Positions 11,285 to 23,900 of a stretch of 64,000 nt of DNA are shown piece after piece. Under the pieces are notes generated by a model. The model was not told where the DNA came from and made no database searches. It saw only the letters and a list, made by a program, of their open reading frames with translations. This stretch comes from Norana najaformis (Eukaryota; Annelida; Clitellata; Crassiclitellata; Hormogastridae). Location of the stretch: assembly GCA_964023275.1 (NCBI GenBank), contig OZ029921.1:4120955-4184954 (forward strand), given 5' to 3'. The translations under genes were made by a program, and so were the position numbers. How positions within the stretch are numbered: position 1 is the first letter of the stretch; the number at the start of each line of letters is the position of its first letter.

Positions 11285-11450
11285 TCGTTGATAATGTTAA
11301 GCTAATGTTAAGATAAATAAAGCTGATGCTAAGATAATGGTAAGCTAATGTTGAGATAATATTATGCTAATATTAAGCTAACGTTAAGACAATATTAAGC
11401 TGATGTTAAGCTAACATTAAGCTAATGTTAAGACAATGTTAAGCTACTTA
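11285..11450. repeat. TTAAGCTAATG-type array
   Basis: Degenerate 11-18 bp units built on GTTAAGCTAATGTTAAGA, in the putative ephrin 3' region. Confidence 0.75.
11316..11321 (+). promoter_or_regulatory. Candidate poly(A) signal of the ephrin gene
   Basis: An AATAAA hexamer lies about 340 bp after the ephrin stop, inside a tandem TTAAGCTAATG-type repeat, so it may be coincidental. Confidence 0.25.
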
Positions 11451-13019
11451 GATCGGACTGAATCAAATATGCTTCAAATCGTAGAGATTACGATTTTCAT
11501 TCCAAAAGGACTCGACATTAGCCGGAAAAATGCTGTCTCGGCAGAATTCACAGCCGAATAAAGTATATTTTGTGATTTCTGAAATATAGCCTCAGCTTTT
11601 CTTTCTGATCAAGTGCCTGTGGATAGGCAGATTCCCACAACTGAGCTTTTTGGGAGCTGAAGAAAATCCTGAGATTTTGTCTGTTAATCGGAATCAGTTG
11701 CGGATTTAGCCATAGGCGCGGGAGGGCTGTAGCCCACGACCCCCTCTTGGTTAAATGCCCCAACCCATCAGATCTGATCCGTGCATGATGGGCTGCCAGA
11801 ATGTGGCGCCCCTCTGGAAATAACCTTTCCCCCTACGCGAGTAATAATGGATCCGCCACTGGTGAGAACCATCGGACAGGCAATTTGTTTTCGAGGTCTG
11901 TAACAAATGAACAGCGAGGTGAGCAGGTGGAGTCTTCTTCGTTCAGGATGACTACCGCGCAGTCGAATCGAATGTAAATAATGTTCAGTGTTTTTTAAAA
12001 AAAGTACAAGATGTCGCCTTTGTGTGTAGTGTTGTTAGGCGACGCTTGTGTAGGAACCAATACTGGGATGGACATTAGCGGCGTTAATAAGAGACTCTAG
12101 AAAACTGGGGATTAACGGAGTTCAGTACTGGTTGATATAGGAAGCCATTGTTTAATAAAATGTATATCCTTCCGCGGAGAGCCTCTGCGCACTAGATCGG
12201 TAAATAGTCGCTTCTTGGGTATATTCGCTGCTGCACCCTGCTAACGATGATAATGAGGAGTTATCTGCCCGAATGCAGGTCCTTTGGCTTTATGACACCC
12301 GGGGATGAGATGAGTGAGCTGGTTTTCCGTTGCCTTCCTCACAGACAATCGTGGGTGAGCAACTTGTCTAAGGTCGCTGCTAACAACGAACCATAAAAGC
12401 AACTGCCAAGACTGTTTCGATTATTTTAACTCTAACGATGCATATACCGCCTATAAAGTGGTCTTATTATTAGCCAGGTAGCGCCAGCGTTCATCACATA
12501 TATACAGCCGGACAACGCAAGAACACGTCGAAGGTTTTATGATTGTATAGACAGAGTGGACTTTACATTACGCGGTCGTTAACAGAGTCATAAAACAGTT
12601 AGCCTATAAAAACTATTAAAATATTATTCATGTCGTCTTTGGGTGCCAAACATATTTTTCACCGCGGCACTTTGATGTGTCGTGACACAACTGCTAGTCA
12701 CGGCAAAGAAAATATTTTTAAAGGCCTTTGATGACGTCGCTATATATGGCCTACGTTGTTTTTACGTGTCGTAGGCCTAAGCTTAATTACAGGCTATTTG
12801 CAGGTAGACAAAAATGCGGTATTTCATATTATTTGAAAGACGATGGAATTTCACACGACGAGGAGTTTTAATTTGTTTTTCAAAATCTGGACCAGATATC
12901 GCATCATGGGAGATTGTTAGAAAAACAATGACTAAAGGAGCGCCCTATCATAAACATATCTTGATGAAAATGAAAGGCTGTACTAGTATCATGTATACAC
13001 ATGAAATGCAATTTGATGT

Positions 13020-13255
13020 AATGTCGTCGTCATCATCGTCATCATCAACGACAACATCATCATCATCAAAAAACAACAACAACAGCATCAATTTCATCAA
13101 CAGCATAAGCAGCAGCAGAATTATCATCATCATCAGCAGCAGCAACGATAATAACAAATCATAATCATCAACAACAACAACAACATCATCAACAACAACA
13201 ACATCATCATCAACAACAACATCAGCAGCAGCAGAATCATCATCATTTCCTGACG
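13020..13255. repeat. CAT/AAC trinucleotide region
   Basis: ATCATC, AACAAC and CAGCAG blocks. Open frames on both strands here are homopolymer-like. Confidence 0.85.
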
Positions 13256-14764
13256 GCAGCCATTTGGCGACGACGAGTGTGAATGAATTATCTCCATTTT
13301 CTTCCGTTAAACAGATACGGTGAAAAGTGTAATGTAATCTAGGAGCTACGAATGCAGTAAAGAAGAATACCATGCAGTGTATTGTCACGTAAAGTAAAAA
13401 CGACAGTTTATTAAGTGTCACGGTTAGAAAAAGAGAGACAGAGATAGAGAAACATATATTCTTCCTATGAGTGACTTTCTGTCTGCACCAAAATGACTGA
13501 TCACTTTCCGAAAGCTTTTCTGATCAGACGACTTCACAGGAAGTTTTATTTAAATTGATCGATAGTTTCTTGATTTTCTCTTAAATCCCTTCACTGAGGT
13601 CCACTTCTTTAAAAAATACTGGAAAACTGCGAATTAAATAAATATGTTGATTAGGATCAAATAATGTATGAATAATAAAACAACATCTGTGTCCAATATC
13701 CAGTTATCAAAATATAAATTAATACGCCCGTCACATAGTTAATTAATATAGGTTTAATAATTTTTTAGAAGTGTGAAATTTTTGTATCGCCTGTTCCTGA
13801 AAATATCTAATTAGCACTGAATAATAAACAAGAAACACTTAATTAAATATCTGAAGAATCAGATGATGTTTACCATTTATTTTGACGGCTTCATTTAGAT
13901 TGTGGACTGGAAACGTACAATATCCGAGACTCCAGAAGTTGATATCCCTAATTTCCAGTTCCTCCAGTGGCACTCCTAAGGTTGTCGTAGAGACGGGTGT
14001 GTCGGAAAGTCTGCCCCTTGTTGTGTGTATGTTGCCTTGCGCGTATGCGTGACGTCTGTGTCCGTATCAGTGAGGCGATCTCGAGACCGAGGTCTTGGTC
14101 TCGAGACCGTCTCTAGACCAAAAAATGCGATCTTGGTCTTGGTATTGGTCTCGAATGTGCCGGACTTGGTCTTGGAATCTTAGTCTTACTTTCAACACTG
14201 GTCCCTATGCCTACATGTTCTTCTATCCGTATCCGTATTGTAATTATAATTGTAATTGTAATTATAATTGTAACTTTAGACTTATAAATTGTAACTGTAA
14301 TTGCAGCTGTAATTGTATCTCTATTTGCAATTGTTAATTTGTATTCCGTCTCTTGAAAAGGAGCTAAATAAATTCTGCAGCCTTTCCCTGAGAAAGACGC
14401 CGTACCGGAACTAGATGAACAATCGTTCGCCAGGTGTCGCTATCATCGGCTGTGGCGTCTGCTGCCATCTGCAGCCAAAGCCTGGAACTGACTCTGAGAC
14501 GTGAGCAGCAGCAGCAGCAGTTGCAACAGCAGCCGGGATGCTGCTGTCGGATTGCATCTTTCGTCTGTCAGACGTCGGTCGGTCAGTGTCAGCAGATACC
14601 GATGACCACCGTGGTCAGCGACTGACCAGCGATTATAACTGACCGCCATCAGTCGGCTGGTCATCTCGAGGGAATAACGAAACGGTTTGAGGATTGCAAC
14701 AAGCAGTTGTTGTTGAACAGACGGTGACTACAGATTTAAAGGTAAAAGCATGCGTATATATTAC

Positions 14765-15055
14765 GAATATATGACTCATCCATCCATCGGGTCATCCATC
14801 TATCGATCATCCATCCATCCATCCATCCATCCATCATTCATCCATCCATCCTTTCATCCATCCGACCATCCATACGACCATCCATCTATCCATCATCCAT
14901 CCATCCATCCATCATTCATCCATCCATCCATCCATTCACCCATCCGACCATCCATACGACCATCCATCCATCCATCCATCCGTCTATCCATCCGTCCATC
15001 CATTCATATATTCATCCATCGATCAATCTATCTGTCCGTCCATCATTCCATCCAT
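14765..15055. repeat. CATC array
   Basis: CATCCATC with ATTC and GACC interruptions, similar to 7930-8075. Confidence 0.9.
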
Positions 15056-15454
15056 CCAGCAATAAATCTATCATTTTCTTCATTTGTCAGTTTCAATTTG
15101 TCTCGTTCTGGTTTTTCATTCTGACTCTGACATTCGTTCGTTCTTCTGATTTTGCCCGACTGAAAGCAAAAAAATGAGAAACACGTTTTCGTCCTCTATG
15201 TCTTTCTTTCACTCCCTCAATCCACGTGACCTCCTCCTTTTCACTCCTCCTATGCTTCACCAAGGTACAAACATCTTATCTGAAACGCCATTCCAAGCCT
15301 ACACGGAAATACAAACATGCAATTCCAACATGTGAACATATGTAGCATACATATACAGACATATATGTACGCAGGCAGGTATGTATGTATGCATGTATGT
15401 ATGCATGTATGTATGTATGTATGTATGCATGTATGTATGCATGTATGCACAAAT

Positions 15455-15516
15455 GCTCGGCGCCATCGATTGATGCTAACTCATTATATATTGCGCCTAA
15501 TAAATGCAGAAATAAA
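15455..15516 (+). mobile_element. SINE family 1 tail fragment
   Basis: GCTCGGCGCCATCGATTGAT to CCTAATAAATGCAGAAATAA. Only the 3' tail survives, inserted in an ATGT microsatellite. Confidence 0.75.
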
Positions 15517-16509
15517 TAATAAAATGTATGTAGGTATCTACGTATGTACGTATATACGTAAGTATGTATATATGTATGTACATATGCATGTAAGTGTATA
15601 TGTATGCATGCATATATTAACATTTATATATCACCTTTTGTGAAAATCAAAAAGGGGCATACATATATCTATATATACATATACAAATATATATATATAT
15701 GCACACAAAAGTTTCCAGTATGTAACTATGCCTCAGCACAATGCACATGATATGATGTCTTAGCGTTTAGCGCGGTACACCTACGTGTATGCGGGTGATC
15801 CCTCATGTTTGAAATGTTTGGCATAATAGGTCTGCATGTACGTGGAACATCCCTGCGGTTAATGGCGATTTATCATCGAGCGTTCGACAGTTATGAATCC
15901 TTCTAAGTGTGTTTCAATCATCGTCTTGCTTCTCTTGTTTTCAAATTCGAATGCTTGTAAACGGCGCCTGGCTCGAGAAGCCGAACAAAACGACCCTCGA
16001 AGCTGAGTTTATCAGCGATAACTGGAAAGCTCTTGGAAGCAAAAACGCTGGCAAATTGCTTTTCTTGTTGGGAGAAAGGAAAAAACGTGGCCATCTCTTG
16101 CCAAACACACACACAGACACACACACACACACGCAATGTTTTCTTAGTACTACGTGAGGCATGTTGTGCATGATTGTACTCTCCTAAATTCCTTGGCGAT
16201 ATCTAGGTATCCTTCTTAACAATATTTGACGCGATCTTGGAGCAACGTGAGTTGTCTGGCATGATTTCTGAACATCTTCATTGCGAAAACTGAGGCCTTT
16301 TTGGGCAATATTCGCTTTTCTTGTCGTATGTAGGAAATAGCAGTTTTTTATGCCTACAGATAATATGAGTAAAATTTATGGCTATGTAATCAACGCTATG
16401 TGCTTTTGTTTGTTTTCATGGAAGCCTTAGGCGTCATAAATAGAGCTAGATTGGATTATCTCTACAACTTTACCAACTTATCGTATAGGCCTACAAGTGT
16501 TTCTTTGAC

Positions 16510-16539
16510 GAAGAAGAAGTAGTAGTAGTAGCAGTAATG

Positions 16540-16579
<40 letters not shown>

Positions 16580-16690
16580 AAGCAGAAGAAGAAGTAGTAG
16601 TAGTATTAGTAGTAGTATAGTAGTAGAAGAAGAAGAACGTGCTGCTGCTGCTGATGATGATGCTGCTGCTGGTGATGATGAAGATGAAGG
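16510..16690. repeat. AGT/GAA/GAT trinucleotide array
   Basis: AGTAGT runs change to GAAGAA and GCTGAT near the end. Confidence 0.9.
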
Positions 16691-18104
16691 TAGGTGAGAT
16701 AAGGTCAGGTGAAGTCAGTTTAGTGAAGTTAGTTAGAAAAGTTAGTAAAGTTATTAAAGTAAAGTTAGTAAGGTAAAGTTAAGTCGCGTTAACTTAGACT
16801 TCGTCGAGTTATCCTTCCTTATTACACAAATAGCACAAAAGTATCGGATTGTTAATCTCTGTTACTATTGGCGGGAGTCCAAGATTGAAACTGAGCAAGT
16901 CGCTGGGAGTAATGAGAAAATCAGGAAATTCCACCAAGTTAATTATGGGTGCACGTACGTCCCTTATGTCCCATGAATGAGCCACATGTTACTCTACAGT
17001 GAAATAAGACCGTCTCAGACGACTCATAAGGCATCACGGTTTTATGGTTCAGGGGTTATAGCCACATGACCTGACCCAATATCACTCTTTCGTTGACCTA
17101 GTGACGCTGGCTTCCCACCGGAAATTAACGGACGCTAAAAGCAGTCGTTAGTCGGAAACCAGCGTATGCTTCGGCGACAACAGACTTCGGGGAACCAGAT
17201 AGTCGTACGTTGTTGTCTAATGGAAGGCTAATGAGAAAGCGGTAATTCGGCGGGCAATGCATCCGACCGTCTTAGGTGCGGATGTCGCCTGGTAGGGCAA
17301 ATCCCACCGAGAGCGGTAACCTGTTGCTGCTTTGGTTCAGTCCAGTCTTATTTGAATTGATGCAGTTTAGTCGGAAACAACGAGAGAACGATAGTGTCTA
17401 GCTTCAAACTCGCCTCAGAATTACCCCGAATTCAATTAAAACTCAGCTCACGATCATTTTCTTAGCTTTATAACGCTACTCTGAGGGGCAGCGGTATAAA
17501 GCTTTATGGACTTCATTTTCTCTGCCTCGGCGTATGAAGGGGTTGTCAGTTCTGCCTCACGCTCACCTCTCACTTCTGTTTAAAGTGAATTTAAACTTAA
17601 AACTCACCCCAATTTAGTTAGTTACCCGAAAATTATACAGTACCTTCTGGAAACCCCTCGAATGTGTTTCCCTCAAAATCGCCTCAACTCACATCGCCAA
17701 ACTAATTATAAAATTTCACCACCCCATCATTCGCCAAACCGATGCATTTAAAACCTATCTTATATCTTCCTTTCTTACCGAACCTTGCAGCACAAGGTGC
17801 GCTTTATTCTTCACCGGACGATGCGCGTGTCTTATGCACGGCACGTAATGCGTTAACTGCGTCGGCGTCTACCGGCGTGATGCGAATCTAAAACGAGATG
17901 ATAGTCTCTGTCACTGTAACCGATTGACGCCTCAGGATGCGACGATGCGTGGGAGGAGAAAGCGGAGGGAGGGGATGAGAGGGGAAGGAAGGGGAGGGAG
18001 GATGACAAGCAATGCCGACAGCATAAGTTTTGTCATCTTGTGCGATTGATAATGTAACGCAACACTGCGGCGTAATGTAATACGACGTCATGCAAATATG
18101 GTAA

Positions 18105-18460
18105 GTCAAGGTAGGTTAATGATAGGTAAAGTAAATTACGTTAAATAAAGGTAAGGTAAGGTCTGGTAAGGTTAGGTAAGGTAAGGCTACTTGCAATTCT
18201 AATCAGGCCTTTTATGCACCACAATTCTAAACTAATCTGATCTAATCTAATCTACTCAAATCTAATCCAATCTACTATACTGTACTCTGCTCTGCTCTGG
18301 TGAGGTAAGATAGGAAAGGTAAGGTAAGATAGGGCAAGGTAATGTAATGTAAGGTAAAAGGGTAAGGTAAGGAGAGATATGGTATGGCGAGGTATAATAG
18401 AGTAAGGTAAGGTAAGATATCGTAAGGAACAGTAACGTAAGGTAAGGTAAATGATAACGA
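18105..18460. repeat. GGTAA pentamer array upstream of tetraspanin exon 1
   Basis: Degenerate AAGGTAAGGT units with an interruption of TCTAATC type (18215-18290). Each GGTAAG resembles a 5' splice site. Confidence 0.85.
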
Positions 18461-18703
18461 GGTGTGTTAACAATGCAATTAATTAACCTTGGAAAATAAT
18501 TAAATAGTATACAGTAATTACATGCGTTTGATTGATCTGTGAAGGCTATTTTTTTCTTTTCCAGTGATCGATTCGACTTGCAAGAGTTATTCGAAAACGA
18601 TTCCAGTCAAGCGTCAAAGCAGAGGGCGTCATGCGTGACGAATAAGCGTCACGTCTAGTCATCGTCAAGCGTGTCAGTGTCGCGTAGGACGTCGCGAGAG
18701 AGG

Positions 18704-18808
18704 ATGGCCGAAGCCTGCAAGAAACGATGCTGTCACGCCTGCAGGCAGAAGGGATGCTGGACGAATTGCTCGAAGGCGATTCTGGCCACCATCAACTTCG
18801 CTTTTCTG
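18704..18808 (+). CDS. Tetraspanin exon 1 (N-terminus, start of TM1)
   Basis: The exon runs from ATG to a donor CTG then GTGAGA, 35 codons, phase 0. The product starts MAEACKKRCCHACRQKGCW and ends in the first half of TM1, AILATINFAFL. A GACT microsatellite begins within about 30 bp of the donor. Confidence 0.88.
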
Positions 18809-20656
18809 GTGAGAGTCACTGAATGGATGGCTGGATGGCTGTTCAGCTGACCAACCGACCGACCGACTGACTAAATGACTGACTGACTGACTGGCTGACT
18901 TGATAAATGACAGACTGACTAGCCGACTGACTGACTGACTGACTGACCGACCGACTGACTGACTGAATGATTGACTGTCTGGCTGATTGACTGACTGATT
19001 GACTGGGTGATTGAATGATTGACTGACTGACTGACTGACTGAATGAATGAATGACTGGCTAACTGACTAATCGACCGACCGACTGACTTGCAGGCAGGCA
19101 GGCAGGCAGGCTGACCGGCTGACTGAGTGACTGACTGACTGAGTAACTGACTGGCTGGCTGGCTGGCTGAATGATTGACTGCCTGACTGAGTGAGTGAGT
19201 GAGTGACTGACTGACTGACTGACTGACCGACCAACCGACTGACTTGCAGGCAGGCTGGCTGGCTGACTGATTGACTTACTTATTTACTTATATACTTACT
19301 GAATGAAGGAACGAATGAACGAATAAAGGAATGAATGACTTGACCCCACACCCACTCTATCCCTCACTCACCCACACTTCTGTTTACGGTCATCACTTTC
19401 AAGAACAGGTCAGTTGGCTGATGGGTGACCGGCTGACTGGATTCTTCTGACTGACTGCCTGATAAATAAGACTGACAGACATCAAGACGGACACACAGCG
19501 ATACATACAAGACCAGACAGACAGACAGACAAAGAGAGAGAGAGACGTATAAACCCATCAATAAGTTCGGTCATTATGCGAGGGGTCATGGCGCAGGTCA
19601 CTGCAAACGTCAGCATGTCAGCCAACTGACCCATGGGGTTCAAAGGTCGGACGAATGGTCATTTATCTGTCCGTCTGTCCAGGCGGTTGGTCACTCGACG
19701 CTCGACAGGTGACCACGTGACTTCCAGTACCAGAATCCTCTGCGGATGTCCTGGCAATCGGCAAGACGTTCTGCACGTATGTCTGCTTGCCCTGCTGCGT
19801 CTGTCTGTTGTCCGCCTGCTTGTCTGCTCGTCTGTCTTTCTAGGTGTTTGCGCATGACCGATCGGCAAAGGAACAGAGATAGAAAGAAAGACAACAGAAA
19901 AAGACGGAGAGACAGGCAGAGATTGAGACAGAGACACAGAAAGACATAGATAATGAGAGAAAGACAAACGCGTACAAAGACTTAGAAAGATAGAGTTATA
20001 GACACAGAGCTAGAAAGACAGAGACGATGACAAAAAGACAGGCATCGACAGAGACAGACATAGACAGAGACATAGAAAGAGACATAGACAGAGATACAGA
20101 CAGACACAGACAGAGATATAGACAGAGACAGAGAATAGCCAGAGATAGAGACATAGACAGAGACATAGACAGAGACAGACAGAGACATAGACAGATATAT
20201 AGACATAGACACAGACAGAAACAAAGGCAGACACAGAGATATATATAAACATAGACAAACAGACATCTGTCTGTCTGTGTCTGTTTGTGTTTATCTGCCT
20301 CTGAATCTATTTGTCAACCGCTTTGTCTCTGTGCCTCTTGCTGCCATCTGAGCTGATCTAATCTAATCCGCAATCTGCATAATGCTGGCCAACTCTTTCG
20401 CTTGAGGAAGGAATGGAGTGGCCGACGGAGTGGAAGCCAGTGCAGACCCTCACCGTCTCACCCTAGGGACTTACAATCAAGGCTCGAAAACTTTATTACT
20501 TCACTGCTGACCGAATGTCTGTCTGTCTAGCTGTACGTCTGTCCGTCTGTCTGTTTGCCTATAGTTATCGCGGTTTGACAAATACAATGGTTGACTTACC
20601 TGTCATGCCTGCTTGTATGTCATTTTGTCTGTCGGACCATGTAGGCAAAGCCCAAC

Positions 20657-20730
<74 letters not shown>

Positions 20731-20731
20731 T

Positions 20732-20793
<62 letters not shown>

Positions 20794-20899
20794 TGGGTAT
20801 ATTGCCTGACAAACAGCTAGAAATACATATAGACATGTAGACGGAAGCAGAGAGAGAGAGAGGAGGAGGAGGAGGAGAGATAGCTAGCTAGCTAGATAG

Positions 20900-20970
<71 letters not shown>

Positions 20971-23900
20971 TAGATAGATAGAGAGAGAGACAGAGACAGA
21001 CAGACAGACAGAGAGAAGAGAGACAGAGAGAGAGACAGAGAGAGAGAGAAAGAGAGACAGCGAGAGAGAGAGAGAAGCTACGAGGTCTTTAAGTTAGAAA
21101 AGGTAGGCAGCAATAGAAACACATATTAATAAGCATACAGACAGATATGTAGGGACAGAAAGACACGCACGAACGGATAAATAGAAAAATAAAACATAAA
21201 GACATCGAGAGGAAGATATACACAGACACACAGAGAGAAATTTTCGACAGACATACCGAGAAGCAGACAGAGAAAGACAGACCAGCTTACAGAGACATCG
21301 AGAAGAAGACATACTGAGATACACAGAGAGAAAGATAGAAAATCGTAAAGAAACATACAGAATGACATATGTGTCGTCATTCTGAAAAATCTGGCGTTAC
21401 ATAAGTTCTCTGTGTCGACATTCTGGAAATCTGGCGCTACATAAATTCTCTGTTTTGTCATTCAGAATAATCTAGCGCCACATAAATTGTCTGTGTTGTT
21501 TGTCATTCTGAAAAATCTGGCGCTACATAAGTTCTCTGTGTTGTCATTCTGAAAACTCTTGCGCTACATAAGTTATCTGTGTTGTCATTCTGAAAAATCT
21601 AGCGCTACATAAATTCTCCCTCTTCCTCAATCTTCCCTTTGGTTTTCTGGACGAAAGCTCAGATCTGCCGACACGAAATTCGCCAATAATATTGCGCTCG
21701 CCCGAATATTTTATCACCGAGTTTGGCATCGACTCCTACCGGCCGCTTGAGGGCGCCATGCTTCCGGCGGAAGTGTCGCCATTGCGCGGTGCATGGGTCG
21801 CCGTCTGGCGGTGGAATTATATAGCGCCATTATCAATTGGCGTCTGATTGAATCAAAGCGGGAAAGCGCTAATACGTGTGGCCTTAGCAATGGGGACACT
21901 TCGGGGTGGACAAAGGGGTAGGTTTCTGGGAAGGGGTGGTTTATTGGGTGGGATACGGGGTTGGGTGGGGTGGGGAAGGTGATCAATGCTGGATCCAGTG
22001 AGACACGCTCATAGAGACGGACGTACTCAATAGCCAATCAATTTTACGATAGCAATGACGCAGATGCCTTGAGAAGAAAAGCGACAGACAGACAGGCAGA
22101 CAGACACACACACAGACACAGACATACACACAGACAAACACACACACACAAACACACAGAGACAAACACAGACAAACACAGACAAACACACACAGACTCA
22201 CAGATAGACAGACAGATAGACAGGCATGAATGTATTCACGTATACACATGCAACATACACACATGCATATATTTCTCATATTTCTACTATTATTTAGCAC
22301 TTATTTAGCGCCATTATCTAATGACTACGCATCAATTATCAATCAATGGCACTGAGTAACTGAGTGTAGAATTTGCTCAAGGTCCCTACACAGAAGCCGT
22401 CTCAGGTGAGGCTTGAACCCGTACTCTCCCGGTTACAAGCCGAACGCTCTAACCAGTCGGCTGGCTACCCTGCCCCATACTACATACATACCACACCCAT
22501 GCACACTTACATACTTACACACATACATTAACACATACATATATGCATGCATGCATACTGCATACTACATATAAACTTGCATACATACACACACATATAT
22601 ACATATGTACATACAAATGCATAAATACCTATGTGCAATCACGCACTCATACATACATACATACACACACATGTTCCCATACATACACTTCATGCTCACC
22701 CCTCAAAAGAATAGATACTGCACTCGATCAGTGGACTCTGTGACTGGCTGTGCCCCGTACCCAAACAGTGTTGGGCTCTTGTGCCTTCTGGATAGCTGGT
22801 CTGGTCCACGGCTTTGGAATTCACTGCTCAGTTCAGTTTGTTCTATCAATTCTTTGATGTCATTCAGGTCTAAACTAAAGACGCATCTCTTTCGGCTTGC
22901 TTACCCACAGTAGCCTGGCTTCTGGTTTCTCTGATCCATCGGATTTCGACCTGGCTTCTCCAACGGTTTATGATTTTGATAGCGATTTTCACTTGAAGCG
23001 ACCATCGACTGATGCCCTGGGCATTATGATAGCGGCGCTATATAAGCCTTTACATTAGATTAGATTAGTCTTTAGATTGAATTAGATTATATTTAATTAG
23101 TCATTAGATTAGATTGCATTTAATTAGTCTTTAGATTAGATTAGATTAAATTAGAATTGATTAGATTAGATTACATGCATACATAAGGTCGTATGGCTTG
23201 ACAATGGATTGTCAATTTAAGGTGACATACCATGGTTCGAACTGGAAACGGAGGAGGGTGCGCGATAGTCTAGTGGTTAGCAAGCTGGGCTACCAACCGA
23301 GAAGTCGAGGGTTCAAATCACCCCAGGACAGAAATTTGTTCCAAGATTTCTGCGCCACTTGCGCCACCTAGTCAACTCAGTTATAATGAGTACATTGACC
23401 GTACACTGTCGGTGGGAAGACTAGACGGCTAGGGAGAGTACTGACCACCCGCCCTCGTATGCCGAGGCTAAGAAAAACGAAGTCGCTAACACGTCGTACC
23501 CATGGAGAGTACTGACCAACCGCTCTCGTATGCCGAGACTAAGAAAAACGAAGTCGCTAACACGTCGTACCCATGGAGAGTACTGACCAACCGCTCTCGT
23601 ATGCCGAGACTAAGAAAAATGAAGTCGCTAACACGTCGTACCCATGGCTGCCCCTAGGGGTTTCGAGTGACTGTTCCTCTACTCTTTCAAATGGTTCATG
23701 TTGCACAAAACGTTTTTGTTTACCCCAGCGATGAGCAAATCCCAACCCTTTTTCGCTTTTCTTTACCCTCTCGAACAGTACCCCCAATGCTTTTAGTTGG
23801 CCAATTCTTCCCACTGGCCTTTTTACCACCCAAATCATCTCAAAGCTTTTAGCATCCCAACAAAACCCAGTGAAAGGGCTCTCCGCGGAAACACTGACGT

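Larger units (their letters stand above)
10976..18703. other. Intergenic region, ephrin to tetraspanin
   Basis: No gene recognised. It holds TTAAGCTAATG repeats (11285-11450), trinucleotide CAT/AAC runs (13020-13250), TAATTG repeats (14225-14340), CATC arrays (14765-15055), ATGT repeats (15330-15610) with a SINE tail at 15455, an AGT array (16510-16690) and a GGTAA array (18105-18460). The stretch 16830-17760 looks unique. Confidence 0.5.

Noticed and set aside
14434-14625. Small frame with a poly-Gln stretch (EQQQQQLQQQ)
   Set aside because: Made by a short CAG run; no homology recognised, and no splice partner linking it to the tetraspanin or ephrin gene.
20515-20840. Regular array that might look like CRISPR
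   Set aside because: It is a plain GACA microsatellite with no spacers, and this is animal DNA.
23256-23330. Possible tRNA gene (TAGTCTAGTGGTTAGCA and GGTTCAAATCACC)
   Set aside because: The acceptor stem cannot be closed convincingly and a repeat body follows; SINE head is the simpler reading.
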